The notes beneath the pieces were generated by a model. The model searched no databases, was not told where the DNA came from, and saw only the letters and a list, made by a program, of their open reading frames with translations. DNA of 64,000 bases from an uncultured Bacteroidota bacterium (GTDB taxonomy: Bacteria > Bacteroidota > Bacteroidia > Chitinophagales > Chitinophagaceae): positions 1 through 64,000 of the forward strand of contig CAIPJS010000002.1 of assembly GCA_903865435.1 (NCBI GenBank), given 5' to 3'. Shown here in pieces: positions 8,306 to 16,983 of this stretch. Every line of letters starts with the position of its first letter. Positions within the stretch are counted from its first letter, which is position 1. Position numbers and translations under genes: made by a program.

Positions 8306-10741
8306 ATGAAAAAACATTTGAACCATTCTTTTTATACATCAGCTATTAATAAATTAACTCAATGCGTATTGGGTACTGTGATGCTATTGCTTACTATGCT
8401 TACAATGGCTAATGCGCAAGAAACTACTGGTAATAAAATACAAGCTGATCTGGAAGCTTATTCACAACAACATTTACAAGAAAAATTATTTTTACATGTA
8501 GACAAGAATGTGTACTTATCAAATGAAATATGTTGGTTTAAAATATACAATGTAGATGCCTTTTTTCATCATCCGTTGGGCATTAGTAAAATAGCTTATG
8601 TAGAATTATTGGATGCAAAAAATAGCGCTGTCATACAAACTAAAATTAATTTATCAGTAGGCGAAGGAGATGGTTCTTTTCAAATACCTGCTACCATTAC
8701 AACAGGCAATTATGTTTTACGCGCTTATACCAATTGGATGAAGAACAGCAGCGCCAATTTCTTTTTTGAAAAATCCATAACGATTATCAATACGCTTACA
8801 AAGTTTTCAAGTATTTCCGAAATAAAAAAAGAGGAACGTACAATACGCTTTTTCCCAGAAGGGGGCAACTTGGTCCATCATATACAAAGTACCGTTGCTT
8901 TTCATGTTACCAATCAATATGGAAAAGGCCTGGATGCTGCCGGGATTATTGTTAATGAGAAAAATGAAACCATTACAAATTTCAACACAACAAAATTAGG
9001 CATTGGGCGATTTAATTTTCAACCAGATATAGCACATCAATATAAAGCCATTATTAATTTTGCAGACGGAAGCGTTTTGAAACAGGACCTACCTACCATT
9101 TATACCAATGGGATGGTTTTACATTTAGAAGACAACAACAATCAATTAAAGCTAAGCGTTCAATCTAGCCAAAAGTCAAATGATGTAATTTATTTATTGG
9201 TGCATACTAGAGGTATTGTAAAAAAAGTACAAAGTTTAATCTTGCAAAATGGAAATATAGAATTTATGTTGGATAAAAATGAACTAGGAGATGGCATTGC
9301 TACTTTTACTTTATTTGATCAACAAAAGCAACCCATTTGCGAAAGATTGTTTTTTAAACAACCTACACAAGCACTTGACCTGGGTGTAAAAATAGAATCT
9401 TCTGAATACGAATTTAGAAAAAAAGTGAATGTACAAATTAATAGCAATAATGAAGCTGGTGCTGGTATTTCGGCTAATTTATCTATGGCGGTATATAAAA
9501 CAGATTCATTACAGTCAATAGATGCCATGGACATTCGCAGCTATTTATTAATAAGCGCTGATTTAGCAGGCGCTGTAGAAATGGCCAGTTCTTATTTTAA
9601 TACTACAGATGCCAATAATGCGCTTGCCTTAGATAATTTAATGCTAACACATGGCTGGAGAAGATTTAGTTGGGAAAATATTTTAGCAAATAAGAAAACA
9701 TATTTTGAATTTTTACCTGAATATGCAGGACATTTTATTAACGGTAAAATAAATAATAAAACCAATGCTTCAAATCTAAAAGACAAAGCTGTATTTGTTT
9801 CAGTGCCTGGTTTAAATACACAGTTTAGATCCACTTCAAGCAATGAAACGGGGAATATCAAATTTGAAATGAAAGACTTTTACAATAAAGGTCAAATTGT
9901 AGTGCAGCTAGACAGCATTCAAAAAAATTCTTCTACCATTGAAATAGCTTCTCCCTTCTCCAATAAATTCTCTAATAAAACTTTATTGACTCCGATTGTT
10001 TATGATCAAATGAGCACAACTTCATTATCGCAACACCATGTAGCCAATTTGGTTTTAAACAATTATAAAAATGCAGATTTAAATAAATTTAATCTACCCA
10101 CTTTAGATACCAATGCATTTTATTCCCATCCAGACAGAATTTATTTGTTAGATAATTTTGTAAGATTTACAACATTAGAAGAAGTCATCAGAGAGTATGT
10201 GACGCCATTAAGTTTAACCAAGAGTAATGGCAGGTTTCATTTAAATGTCTATGACGAAGAAAACAAACAATTTTTTGATGCGCCACCTTTGGTATTGTTA
10301 GATGGTGTATTTGTTCCAGATTTAAATAAGTTAATCGAATACAATCCTTTAAAAATTAGAAAATTGGAAGTAGTATCTCGTACTTATTATTTAGGCAATT
10401 TAAGTTTTAATGGAATTGCTAACTTTAGTACTTACAATGGTAAGACAGAAGGTTATGAATATGATCCTTCTGCATTGGTTCTTGATTACGAAGGGCTGCA
10501 ACAACAAAGACAGTTTAGTGCACCCTTGTATGAAAATCAAAAAGAGATAGACAACAGGCTACCCGATTTTAGAAATTTACTTTTTTGGCAACCAACCATT
10601 ACCACCTCTGGCACTGGAAATAAATCCTTATCATTTTACACTTCTGACATTGCAGGTAAATATGTAATAGTTTTACAAGGCATGACCAAAGACGGCCAAT
10701 TGGGCGTTAAGCATCTAGAATTTGAAGTAAAAGGGCATTAA
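8306..10741 (+). CDS. Secreted MG2/macroglobulin-like multidomain protein
   Basis: The 811-residue protein has a long N-terminal signal segment (about 1-38, ending MANAQ). The mature start carries LFLHVDKNVYLSNEICWFK and FQIPATITTGNYVLRAYTNW, typical of the MG2-like domain of alpha-2-macroglobulin-type proteins common in Bacteroidota. Several beta-sandwich domains follow. Near residues 630-700 a segment with VVLLDGVFVPDL-like residues resembles a carboxypeptidase-regulatory or plug-like module. No thioester Cys-Gly-Glu-Gln motif is seen. It ends the receptor operon and is followed by a hairpin terminator. A role in handling an extracellular protein or peptide ligand of the neighbouring receptor is an inference. 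Confidence 0.78.
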   Translation: MKKHLNHSFYTSAINKLTQCVLGTVMLLLTMLTMANAQETTGNKIQADLEAYSQQHLQEKLFLHVDKNVYLSNEICWFKIYNVDAFFHHPLGISKIAYVELLDAKNSAVIQTKINLSVGEGDGSFQIPATITTGNYVLRAYTNWMKNSSANFFFEKSITIINTLTKFSSISEIKKEERTIRFFPEGGNLVHHIQSTVAFHVTNQYGKGLDAAGIIVNEKNETITNFNTTKLGIGRFNFQPDIAHQYKAIINFADGSVLKQDLPTIYTNGMVLHLEDNNNQLKLSVQSSQKSNDVIYLLVHTRGIVKKVQSLILQNGNIEFMLDKNELGDGIATFTLFDQQKQPICERLFFKQPTQALDLGVKIESSEYEFRKKVNVQINSNNEAGAGISANLSMAVYKTDSLQSIDAMDIRSYLLISADLAGAVEMASSYFNTTDANNALALDNLMLTHGWRRFSWENILANKKTYFEFLPEYAGHFINGKINNKTNASNLKDKAVFVSVPGLNTQFRSTSSNETGNIKFEMKDFYNKGQIVVQLDSIQKNSSTIEIASPFSNKFSNKTLLTPIVYDQMSTTSLSQHHVANLVLNNYKNADLNKFNLPTLDTNAFYSHPDRIYLLDNFVRFTTLEEVIREYVTPLSLTKSNGRFHLNVYDEENKQFFDAPPLVLLDGVFVPDLNKLIEYNPLKIRKLEVVSRTYYLGNLSFNGIANFSTYNGKTEGYEYDPSALVLDYEGLQQQRQFSAPLYENQKEIDNRLPDFRNLLFWQPTITTSGTGNKSLSFYTSDIAGKYVIVLQGMTKDGQLGVKHLEFEVKGH

Positions 10742-10747
10742 AAAGTA

Positions 10748-10772
10748 GGGCTTCTTTTAAGCCCTTCCTTTA
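10748..10772 (+). terminator. Intrinsic terminator of receptor operon
   Basis: A GGGCTT/AAGCCC stem with a five-base loop, followed by a T/C-rich tail, begins seven bases after the stop codon of the MG2-like gene. It fits a terminator ending the four-gene operon. Confidence 0.6.
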
Positions 10773-10865
10773 TTGATAATCAATAAGATAACCTAGATCA
10801 ATTATTTTATCATTTTTTAACTTATGCTATTAAAAATAGTGTTAAGTTAGAGAAACGATACAATC

Positions 10866-11546
10866 ATGAAAACCAAGGTTTTATTCTTATTTGCGCTACT
10901 GCTTAGCCTTCAAGTGCAGTCCCAAAGCAATTCAACTTCTTCAATAACAAATACCAAGGGTTGGAAAAATTTATTTGGTGAAAAATTAGAACATGCGCAA
11001 TACGATCCTACTATATGGAAAGATTCTGCAGGCGTATTAACTGCCTCTAAAGATGAATCTATTTGGAGTACAGATATGTATGACGATTTTATTTTAGACT
11101 TAGATTTTCAAACAGCCAATGGAACCAATAGCGGCGTGATTGTACATGCAACAGAAATTAAAGAATGGATACCACATTCTGTTGAAATACAAATTGCAGA
11201 TGATTATTCAGAAGTTTGGGGTAAGGCCGATGCTACTTGGCAATGTGCGGCCATTTTTGGTCATCAAGCAGCGACCAATAAAGATTTAAAAAGACCCGGT
11301 GAGTGGAATCATTATACCATTACTTGTATTGGTAAAAAAATAAACATCGAATTGAATGGAAGATTGGTGAATGAGTGCAATATGGATGATTTTACTTCTA
11401 GTAAAAAAAATCCTAATGGTAGCAACATCCCAGGATGGTTGTACAATCCAATGTCCACCCTTGCATTGCATGGGCATATTGGATTGCAAGGTAAACATGC
11501 TGGTGCGCCTATTTATTTTAGAAATGTTAAAATAAAAACTTTGTAA
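10866..11546 (+). CDS. Secreted DUF1080 (3-keto-disaccharide hydrolase-like) protein
   Basis: The 226-residue protein has a signal peptide ending VQSQ and a concanavalin-like beta-jelly roll typical of DUF1080. Visible family features are GWKNLFGEKLEHA near the start, DFILDLDFQTANGTNSGVIVHA, VEIQIADDY, the GEWNHYTITCIGKKINIELNGRLVNE stretch (seen in parts) and GHIGLQGKHAGAPIYFRNVKIK at the end. Some DUF1080 proteins cleave 3-keto-glycosides made by Gfo/Idh-type dehydrogenases. Its position ten bases before the sugar porter suggests it opens the downstream operon, releasing a sugar in the periplasm for uptake. Confidence 0.88.
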   Translation: MKTKVLFLFALLLSLQVQSQSNSTSSITNTKGWKNLFGEKLEHAQYDPTIWKDSAGVLTASKDESIWSTDMYDDFILDLDFQTANGTNSGVIVHATEIKEWIPHSVEIQIADDYSEVWGKADATWQCAAIFGHQAATNKDLKRPGEWNHYTITCIGKKINIELNGRLVNECNMDDFTSSKKNPNGSNIPGWLYNPMSTLALHGHIGLQGKHAGAPIYFRNVKIKTL

Positions 11547-11555
11547 AAAATAATT

Positions 11556-12959
11556 ATGTCATCAGAACAATCTAAAAAAAATTATATCAACACATTAGCC
11601 ATCATTGCTTCTTTGGGTGGTTTTTTATTTGGATATGACACTGCAGTAATTTCAGGAACAATTAATTTTGTTGCGACTCAATTTAATTTAGATGCGGTGA
11701 GTACAGGCTGGTATGTGAGCTCTGCCTTAATCGGCTGCATCAGCGGTGTGGCTATGGCAGGTATTTTAAGTGATCAATACGGAAGAAAAAAGGTACTTAT
11801 TTTATCTGCTTTATTTTTTGCCGTATCTGCCATTGGTTGCACATTCGCTGTTGGATTTCAAGACTTAGTGGTGTATCGCTTTATAGGTGGATTGGGCATT
11901 GGCGTTGCCTCCATGGTTTCACCTTTGTATATTTCAGAATTATCCCCTGCACATAAAAGAGGACGCTTGGTGGCATTGTATCAATTTGCCATTACGATTG
12001 GGATACTCTGTTCTTATTTTAGCAATGCATATTTACTCAAACTTTCTCATTCTGTTTTTTTACAACACACTACAGGAAATGTATATCAGATAATGGTGGC
12101 AGAAGTATGGAGAATCATGTTAGGCACATCTGCGCTTCCTGCATTTATATTCTTATTGCTTTTACAATTAGTGCCTGAAAGTCCAAGATGGTTGACCATC
12201 CAAAACAAGGAAGTAGAAGCGCTTGCAATTTTACAAAAAATAGTACCCAATGAAGAAGCAAGTAAAGAAATTGCAGACATTAAATCTAATTTAGCCAAAG
12301 AGAGTGGTAGCTTTAGTATTGTTTTTAAAGGCAGTTTTAGATTACCTATGTTGATGGGCATGTCTCTTGCTTTTTTAACACAGATTAGCGGCATCAATGC
12401 CATCATATATTACGGTCCACGTATTTTAGAATCGGCTGGATTGCCTATTGCAGATGCATTAGGGAGCCAGGTGATTATTGGCTTAGTGAATGTCTTGTTT
12501 ACTTTAATTGCTATTTGGAAAATAGATCAACTGGGTCGCAGGCCCTTGTTGATAGCAGGCGTGATAGGCATTTTATCTTCTTTAATTATTGTAGGTGCTT
12601 TATTTTATTTCAATATCAACAATACGTATTTGTTGCTTACTTTTATTTTGTTTTTTATTGCTTGTTTTGCATTCTCTTATGGCCCTGTGATTTGGGTTTT
12701 ACTGTCTGAAATATTTCCAGCTAAAATTAGGGGACAGGCCATGGCCTTGGCTACTTTCACGTTATGGATTGGAACAGCATTGGTAGGACAACTTACTCCA
12801 TTGCTTTTAGAAAAACTACATCCTGCAGGTACGTTCTGGTTATTTGCATTGGTCACTACACCTGCTTTATATTTGTCCATTAAAATTATTCCTGAAACAA
12901 AAGGGAAGAGTTTAGAAGAAATTGAAAATTATTGGATAACTAAAAACGCAAAAAAATAA
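11556..12959 (+). CDS. Sugar porter family MFS transporter (XylE-like)
   Basis: The 467-residue inner-membrane protein has 12 predicted transmembrane helices and all the sugar-porter signatures: GGFLFGYDTAVISG at the N-terminus, SDQYGRKKVL after helix 2, ISELSPAHKRGRLVALYQ, PESPRWL before the central loop, QISGINAIIYYGP in helix 7, DQLGRRPLL after helix 8, and PETKGKSLEEIE at the C-terminus. These proteins take up hexoses or pentoses with protons. The gene lies in a tight row (spacings 4-25 bases) with the SDR, CoA-transferase and hydratase genes, so its substrate probably feeds that pathway. Confidence 0.94.
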   Translation: MSSEQSKKNYINTLAIIASLGGFLFGYDTAVISGTINFVATQFNLDAVSTGWYVSSALIGCISGVAMAGILSDQYGRKKVLILSALFFAVSAIGCTFAVGFQDLVVYRFIGGLGIGVASMVSPLYISELSPAHKRGRLVALYQFAITIGILCSYFSNAYLLKLSHSVFLQHTTGNVYQIMVAEVWRIMLGTSALPAFIFLLLLQLVPESPRWLTIQNKEVEALAILQKIVPNEEASKEIADIKSNLAKESGSFSIVFKGSFRLPMLMGMSLAFLTQISGINAIIYYGPRILESAGLPIADALGSQVIIGLVNVLFTLIAIWKIDQLGRRPLLIAGVIGILSSLIIVGALFYFNINNTYLLLTFILFFIACFAFSYGPVIWVLLSEIFPAKIRGQAMALATFTLWIGTALVGQLTPLLLEKLHPAGTFWLFALVTTPALYLSIKIIPETKGKSLEEIENYWITKNAKK

Positions 12960-12963
12960 TTGC

Positions 12964-13734
12964 ATGAGATTAAAAGATAAAGTAGCCATCATCACGGGCG
13001 CTGCCAATGGCATTGGACTTTCGATTGCAGAAGCGTTCGCAAAGGAAGGGGCTGTGGTAGTATTGGCAGATATTGATGAAAAAAAAGTGTTAGAAGAAGC
13101 CAAACAAATTTCAATATCGGGTGCCATTGCGCTTGGCATTAAATGTGATGTTGGCCATACCGAAGCGGTAAAAAATTTAATTCAAACCGTGATGGGGCAA
13201 TTTGGTAAAATAGATATTTTAGTCAACAATGCAGCCGTAGCCATTGGAGGCAATATTGTAGAGATGCCAGAATCGGATTGGGATACTTTAATGAACATCA
13301 ATTTAAAAAGTGTGTATCGTACCATCAAAGAATCCTTGCCACATATGCTGCAACAAAAATCGGGCAGTGTGATTAATATTTCATCTACACAAGCTTTTCG
13401 TAGTTGGTACAATTGGACAGCCTATGCAGGTGCAAAAGGTGCCATGCTTGCCATGACCAATCAATTGGCTGGACAATTTGGTGCAAGCAATGTTCGTTTT
13501 AATAGCATTTCACCAGGTGCCATCAACACACCTATGAATGCAAAAAGAGCGGAGATAGAAGGCACGGCTTTTTTAGAAAAAAGTGCTGCGCAGCATGCCA
13601 TGAATCGTTTGGGCACTCCTACAGAAGTGGCTATGACTGCGGTTTTCCTTGCATCGGATGAAGCAGGTTTTATTACAGGCGAAGACATTAAAGTGGACGG
13701 GGGCTTATGTACCTTACCACGCTATACAGAATAA
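12964..13734 (+). CDS. Short-chain dehydrogenase/reductase
   Basis: The 256-residue classical SDR has the cofactor motif TGAANGIG near residues 11-18, an Asp after the second beta strand (ADID) that favours NAD, the NNAA motif, and catalytic Ser near 140, Tyr154 and Lys158 (YAGAK). The C-terminus GGLCTLPRY follows the usual DGG motif. It starts four bases after the sugar porter gene and probably oxidises the imported sugar or polyol to a lactone or keto-sugar, a role also suggested by the lactonase-like gene downstream. The exact substrate is unknown. Confidence 0.92.
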   Translation: MRLKDKVAIITGAANGIGLSIAEAFAKEGAVVVLADIDEKKVLEEAKQISISGAIALGIKCDVGHTEAVKNLIQTVMGQFGKIDILVNNAAVAIGGNIVEMPESDWDTLMNINLKSVYRTIKESLPHMLQQKSGSVINISSTQAFRSWYNWTAYAGAKGAMLAMTNQLAGQFGASNVRFNSISPGAINTPMNAKRAEIEGTAFLEKSAAQHAMNRLGTPTEVAMTAVFLASDEAGFITGEDIKVDGGLCTLPRYTE

Positions 13735-13753
13735 AATATAAAGTGTACAAACA

Positions 13754-14968
13754 ATGAAGCAGGCATTAGCAGGTTTAAAAGTGATTGATTTTTCACAATT
13801 GTTACAAGGCCCATACGCCACACAAATGTTGGGCGATTTAGGTGCCGATGTTATTAAAATAGAAAGATATGGTTCGGGTGATATTTATCGTGGCATGACA
13901 TTTTTTAATCAATGGATTGCAGGAGATGAGTCCCCTTGTTTTATGGCTTGGAATAGAAACAAACGTTCTATTGCCATTGACATGAAAAAAGAAGCAGGCA
14001 AGAAAATTATTTTACAATTAATAGAACAGGCCGATATCGTAGTTGAAAATTTTAGACCCGGTGTGATGGAACGTTTGGGTTATGGTTATGAAGCGTTAAA
14101 AAAAATAAATCCAAAAATTATTTATTGTTCTGCATCAGGCTGGGGTAGTGATGGGCCTTATTTAAAAAGACCAGGCCAAGACTTATTGGTACAAAGTGTA
14201 AGCGGCGCGATTATGACGAGTGGAAAAAAATCGGATGGTCCAGTTGCATTGGGTACGGCACTATGCGATCAAGTCAATGCATTTAATTGTGTGTATGCCA
14301 TTTTAGCGGCACTTTATTTTAGAGAAAAAACAGGCATAGGTCAGGAAATACAAACCAATTTACTTTCTTCCGCCATTGCTTTTCAAATGCAGGATTATTT
14401 TACCATTCAAAATATGGGTGTACAATTTGAAAGACCAGAATCGGGTATTGGTCATCCCGGCAATCCAGCACCTTTTGGAACGTATAAAACAAAAGATGGT
14501 TATTTAGCCATTGCCATGAATCCCTTTGCGACATTGGTGGAAGCACTAGGGGATCCAAGTTTGTTGGTGTACAATGACAGTCAGGTTTTGTTTGATAAAA
14601 GAGATGAAATCTATTACCGCATACAAGCTGTCACCATTACAAAAACAACTCAAGAGTGGCTTACAATTATGTTGGGTTATGATTTATGGGTTTCGCAAGT
14701 GAACAGTCAATCGGCAGTGGCCAATGACCCACAAGTGATCCATAACAATACTTTTGTAAACATTCAACATCCTAAAGCAGGAAATTTAAAAGTAACCAAT
14801 ATTCCATTTACGATGAGTGAAACACCAGGGGCCATTACTAGACCTTCGCCTATGATTGGTGAACATGGCCCAGAAATTTTACAAGAATTAGGCTATGACC
14901 AAACCATGATTGATGCTTTATTAAACGATAAAATTATTTCAGTTGAAACATTAAAAGTGAAACAGTAA
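13754..14968 (+). CDS. CaiB/BaiF (family III) CoA-transferase
   Basis: The 404-residue protein shows family III CoA-transferase hallmarks: LKVIDFSQLLQGPYATQMLGDLGADVIKIE at the start (read in parts), NKRSIAIDMK, VVENFRPGVMERLG, and RPGQDLLVQSVSG, whose Asp143 is the residue that carries the mixed anhydride in formyl-CoA transferase. HPGNPAPFGTYKTKDGYLAIA marks the second domain. These enzymes move CoA between carboxylic acids. Finding one inside a sugar uptake operon, immediately before an enoyl-CoA hydratase, implies that a sugar-derived acid may be processed as a CoA thioester. No donor or acceptor can be named from the sequence. Confidence 0.93.
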   Translation: MKQALAGLKVIDFSQLLQGPYATQMLGDLGADVIKIERYGSGDIYRGMTFFNQWIAGDESPCFMAWNRNKRSIAIDMKKEAGKKIILQLIEQADIVVENFRPGVMERLGYGYEALKKINPKIIYCSASGWGSDGPYLKRPGQDLLVQSVSGAIMTSGKKSDGPVALGTALCDQVNAFNCVYAILAALYFREKTGIGQEIQTNLLSSAIAFQMQDYFTIQNMGVQFERPESGIGHPGNPAPFGTYKTKDGYLAIAMNPFATLVEALGDPSLLVYNDSQVLFDKRDEIYYRIQAVTITKTTQEWLTIMLGYDLWVSQVNSQSAVANDPQVIHNNTFVNIQHPKAGNLKVTNIPFTMSETPGAITRPSPMIGEHGPEILQELGYDQTMIDALLNDKIISVETLKVKQ

Positions 14969-14992
14969 AAAAATTATAAAGAAATTTAAAGA

Positions 14993-15772
14993 ATGAAATA
15001 TCAGCATTTACTTTTGGAGATTAATAATAAAATTGCTTGGATTAAGTTTAACAGACCTGATCAATTAAATGCCATGAACGCAGTGATGATGGATGAAATT
15101 ATAGATGCCTTGCAAGTAGTGGATAAGACAAGTAGCCATGAAGTAGCTGTAGTGGTGCTCTCTGGCATGGGTAAAGCTTTTATGGCAGGGGCCGATATTA
15201 AAGAATATGCACAACAAACCCAAAGTGAGTTTGATGCTTTTCAAAAAAAAGGTCATGGTATGTATGCTGCCATTGAAAACAATTCTAAAATAATGATAGC
15301 TGCCTTAAATGGTTATGCTTTTGGTGGCGGCTTTGAAATTGCTTTGGCATGTGATATGATGGTAGCGGCCACAGGAACTAAAATGGGCTTACCCGAAATA
15401 CTTTTAAATTTAATTCCAGGTGGTGGTGGCACACTCCGATTGGCAAGAAAAATAGGTACCAATTTAACCAATGAAATAGTGATGACAGGTCGAACACTAT
15501 TGGCAGAAGAAATGGAAGCAAGCGGCCTGATCAATCACATCTATCCTAGAGAAAACTTTATGGAAAGTGTTACTGAATTTGCAAATAGTTTCGCCAATCA
15601 ATTGCCAGATAGATTGCAGGCCATCAAAGAATTGTCTAATGAAGCATTGAATGGCATTACGCCGACCTTGCAAGCAAAAGAAGCAGCGGCTTTGGGTAAA
15701 TTTTATCAATCTAAAGAAGGGCAGGAAAAAATACAAGCTTTTTACAATAAGAGCCTGGATAAAAAATCTTAG
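14993..15772 (+). CDS. Enoyl-CoA hydratase/isomerase (crotonase) family
   Basis: The 259-residue crotonase-fold protein has the oxyanion-hole segments AGADIKEY and FGGGFEIALACD. Both catalytic Glu positions of true hydratases are occupied (Glu115 and Glu135, the latter in LPEILLNLIPGGGGT). That supports hydration, dehydration or retro-aldol-like lyase chemistry on a CoA thioester rather than simple isomerisation. The gene follows the CoA-transferase by 24 bases and is probably co-transcribed with it. The C-terminal part is helical and of normal length. Substrate unknown. Confidence 0.92.
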   Translation: MKYQHLLLEINNKIAWIKFNRPDQLNAMNAVMMDEIIDALQVVDKTSSHEVAVVVLSGMGKAFMAGADIKEYAQQTQSEFDAFQKKGHGMYAAIENNSKIMIAALNGYAFGGGFEIALACDMMVAATGTKMGLPEILLNLIPGGGGTLRLARKIGTNLTNEIVMTGRTLLAEEMEASGLINHIYPRENFMESVTEFANSFANQLPDRLQAIKELSNEALNGITPTLQAKEAAALGKFYQSKEGQEKIQAFYNKSLDKKS

Positions 15773-15833
15773 AAATCACTTCATTAAATAACATGGCTCT
15801 ATTTTTTCAAAAATTTCTAATCAAGCGTTTCTA

Positions 15834-16976
15834 ATGATTAAACTCAAAGGCATTACTTGGGATCATGCAAGAGGATACGATCCGCTTATAGTTGCTTCTG
15901 CACTGTATTTAAAGGAAACAGGAATACAAATAGAATGGCAAAAAAGATCCCTTACTAATTTTGGAGATCAATCTTTAGAAACACTTGCTCAACAATTTGA
16001 TTTAATTATAATAGATCATCCGCATGTGGGTGTTGCAGAAGCGAGTAATTGTATCACAGCTTTTGATGATTTATTAGATGCTACCCAATTGGAGCAACTC
16101 CAAAAGCATTCAGCAGGCCCTAGCTTTGAGAGTTATCAATATCGTAATAAACAATGGGCATTGCCCATTGATGCTGCCATGCAATGCGCTAGCAGCAGAC
16201 CAGATTTATTAAATGAAGCCTCATTGCCCACTAATTGGGAAGAAGTTTTTGCATTGGCTAATTTTTTAAAGACTAAAAATTTATATGTAGGTATGGCTTT
16301 GTGCCCAACAGATTGTTTATGTAGTTTTTTAAGTCTTACTGCACAATTGGGTTCGCCCATTACTGAAAATAATAAACAATTGGTAGATCCAATTTTGGGC
16401 ATCAAAGCATTGGAGATGCTCCGAAGGATGCGAAATCAATTTCATGCTAAAGCATTGGATTGGAATCCCATTGCTTTGTATGATCATATGTCTAATGAAA
16501 ATGAAATTGCTTATAGCCCACTTGCATTTTGTTATACCAATTATTCTAGAGATGGATTTAGAAAAAATATATTATCCTATCATAATGCACCAACAACAAA
16601 ACAAACCGTTTTAGGAGGTGCAGGCATTGCCATAACAAGTACTTGTACAGAAAAAACAGCAGCAGCCAATTTTGCTGCTTGGATATGTGGCGATTTGATA
16701 CAATCCACCATTTATGTACAAGCGCAGGGTCAACCTGGTAATAAAATGGCCTGGGAAAATACAGCTGCCAATGCACACACAAATAATTTTTTTACACAAA
16801 CGCTTGATACATTAACCCATGCTTATGTAAGGCCTAGATATCAAGGCTGGCCTCATTTTCAGCAGTGGTTAGGTGAAAAAATACATGCTTTTTTATTGCA
16901 CGATACCTCTGCAGAATTGCTTTTAAAAACATTAGAAGCAGGGTATCAAAACTCTTATCAATTTCAAAATAAATAA
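15834..16976 (+). CDS. Extracellular-solute-binding-protein-like protein without signal peptide
   Basis: The 380 residues have the layout of a periplasmic binding protein family 1 fold: LIIIDHPHVGVAEASN in lobe one, WALPIDAAMQ, LLNEASLPTNWEEVFALANFL in the hinge region, and a C-terminal AAWICGDLIQSTIYVQAQGQPGN segment. These match ABC sugar-binding proteins. It starts directly at MIKLKGITWDHARGYD with no signal peptide or lipobox, and no ABC permease or ATPase gene is nearby. It may therefore work as a cytoplasmic ligand-binding protein, or the true start may differ. It is embedded between the hydratase and lactonase genes in the same orientation. Confidence 0.75.
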   Translation: MIKLKGITWDHARGYDPLIVASALYLKETGIQIEWQKRSLTNFGDQSLETLAQQFDLIIIDHPHVGVAEASNCITAFDDLLDATQLEQLQKHSAGPSFESYQYRNKQWALPIDAAMQCASSRPDLLNEASLPTNWEEVFALANFLKTKNLYVGMALCPTDCLCSFLSLTAQLGSPITENNKQLVDPILGIKALEMLRRMRNQFHAKALDWNPIALYDHMSNENEIAYSPLAFCYTNYSRDGFRKNILSYHNAPTTKQTVLGGAGIAITSTCTEKTAAANFAAWICGDLIQSTIYVQAQGQPGNKMAWENTAANAHTNNFFTQTLDTLTHAYVRPRYQGWPHFQQWLGEKIHAFLLHDTSAELLLKTLEAGYQNSYQFQNK

Positions 16977-16983
16977 TTTAGCA

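Noticed and set aside
12086-12406. Long antisense open frame under the sugar porter
   Set aside because: It mirrors a conserved coding region and has no recognisable protein features; similar shadows occur under most long genes here.
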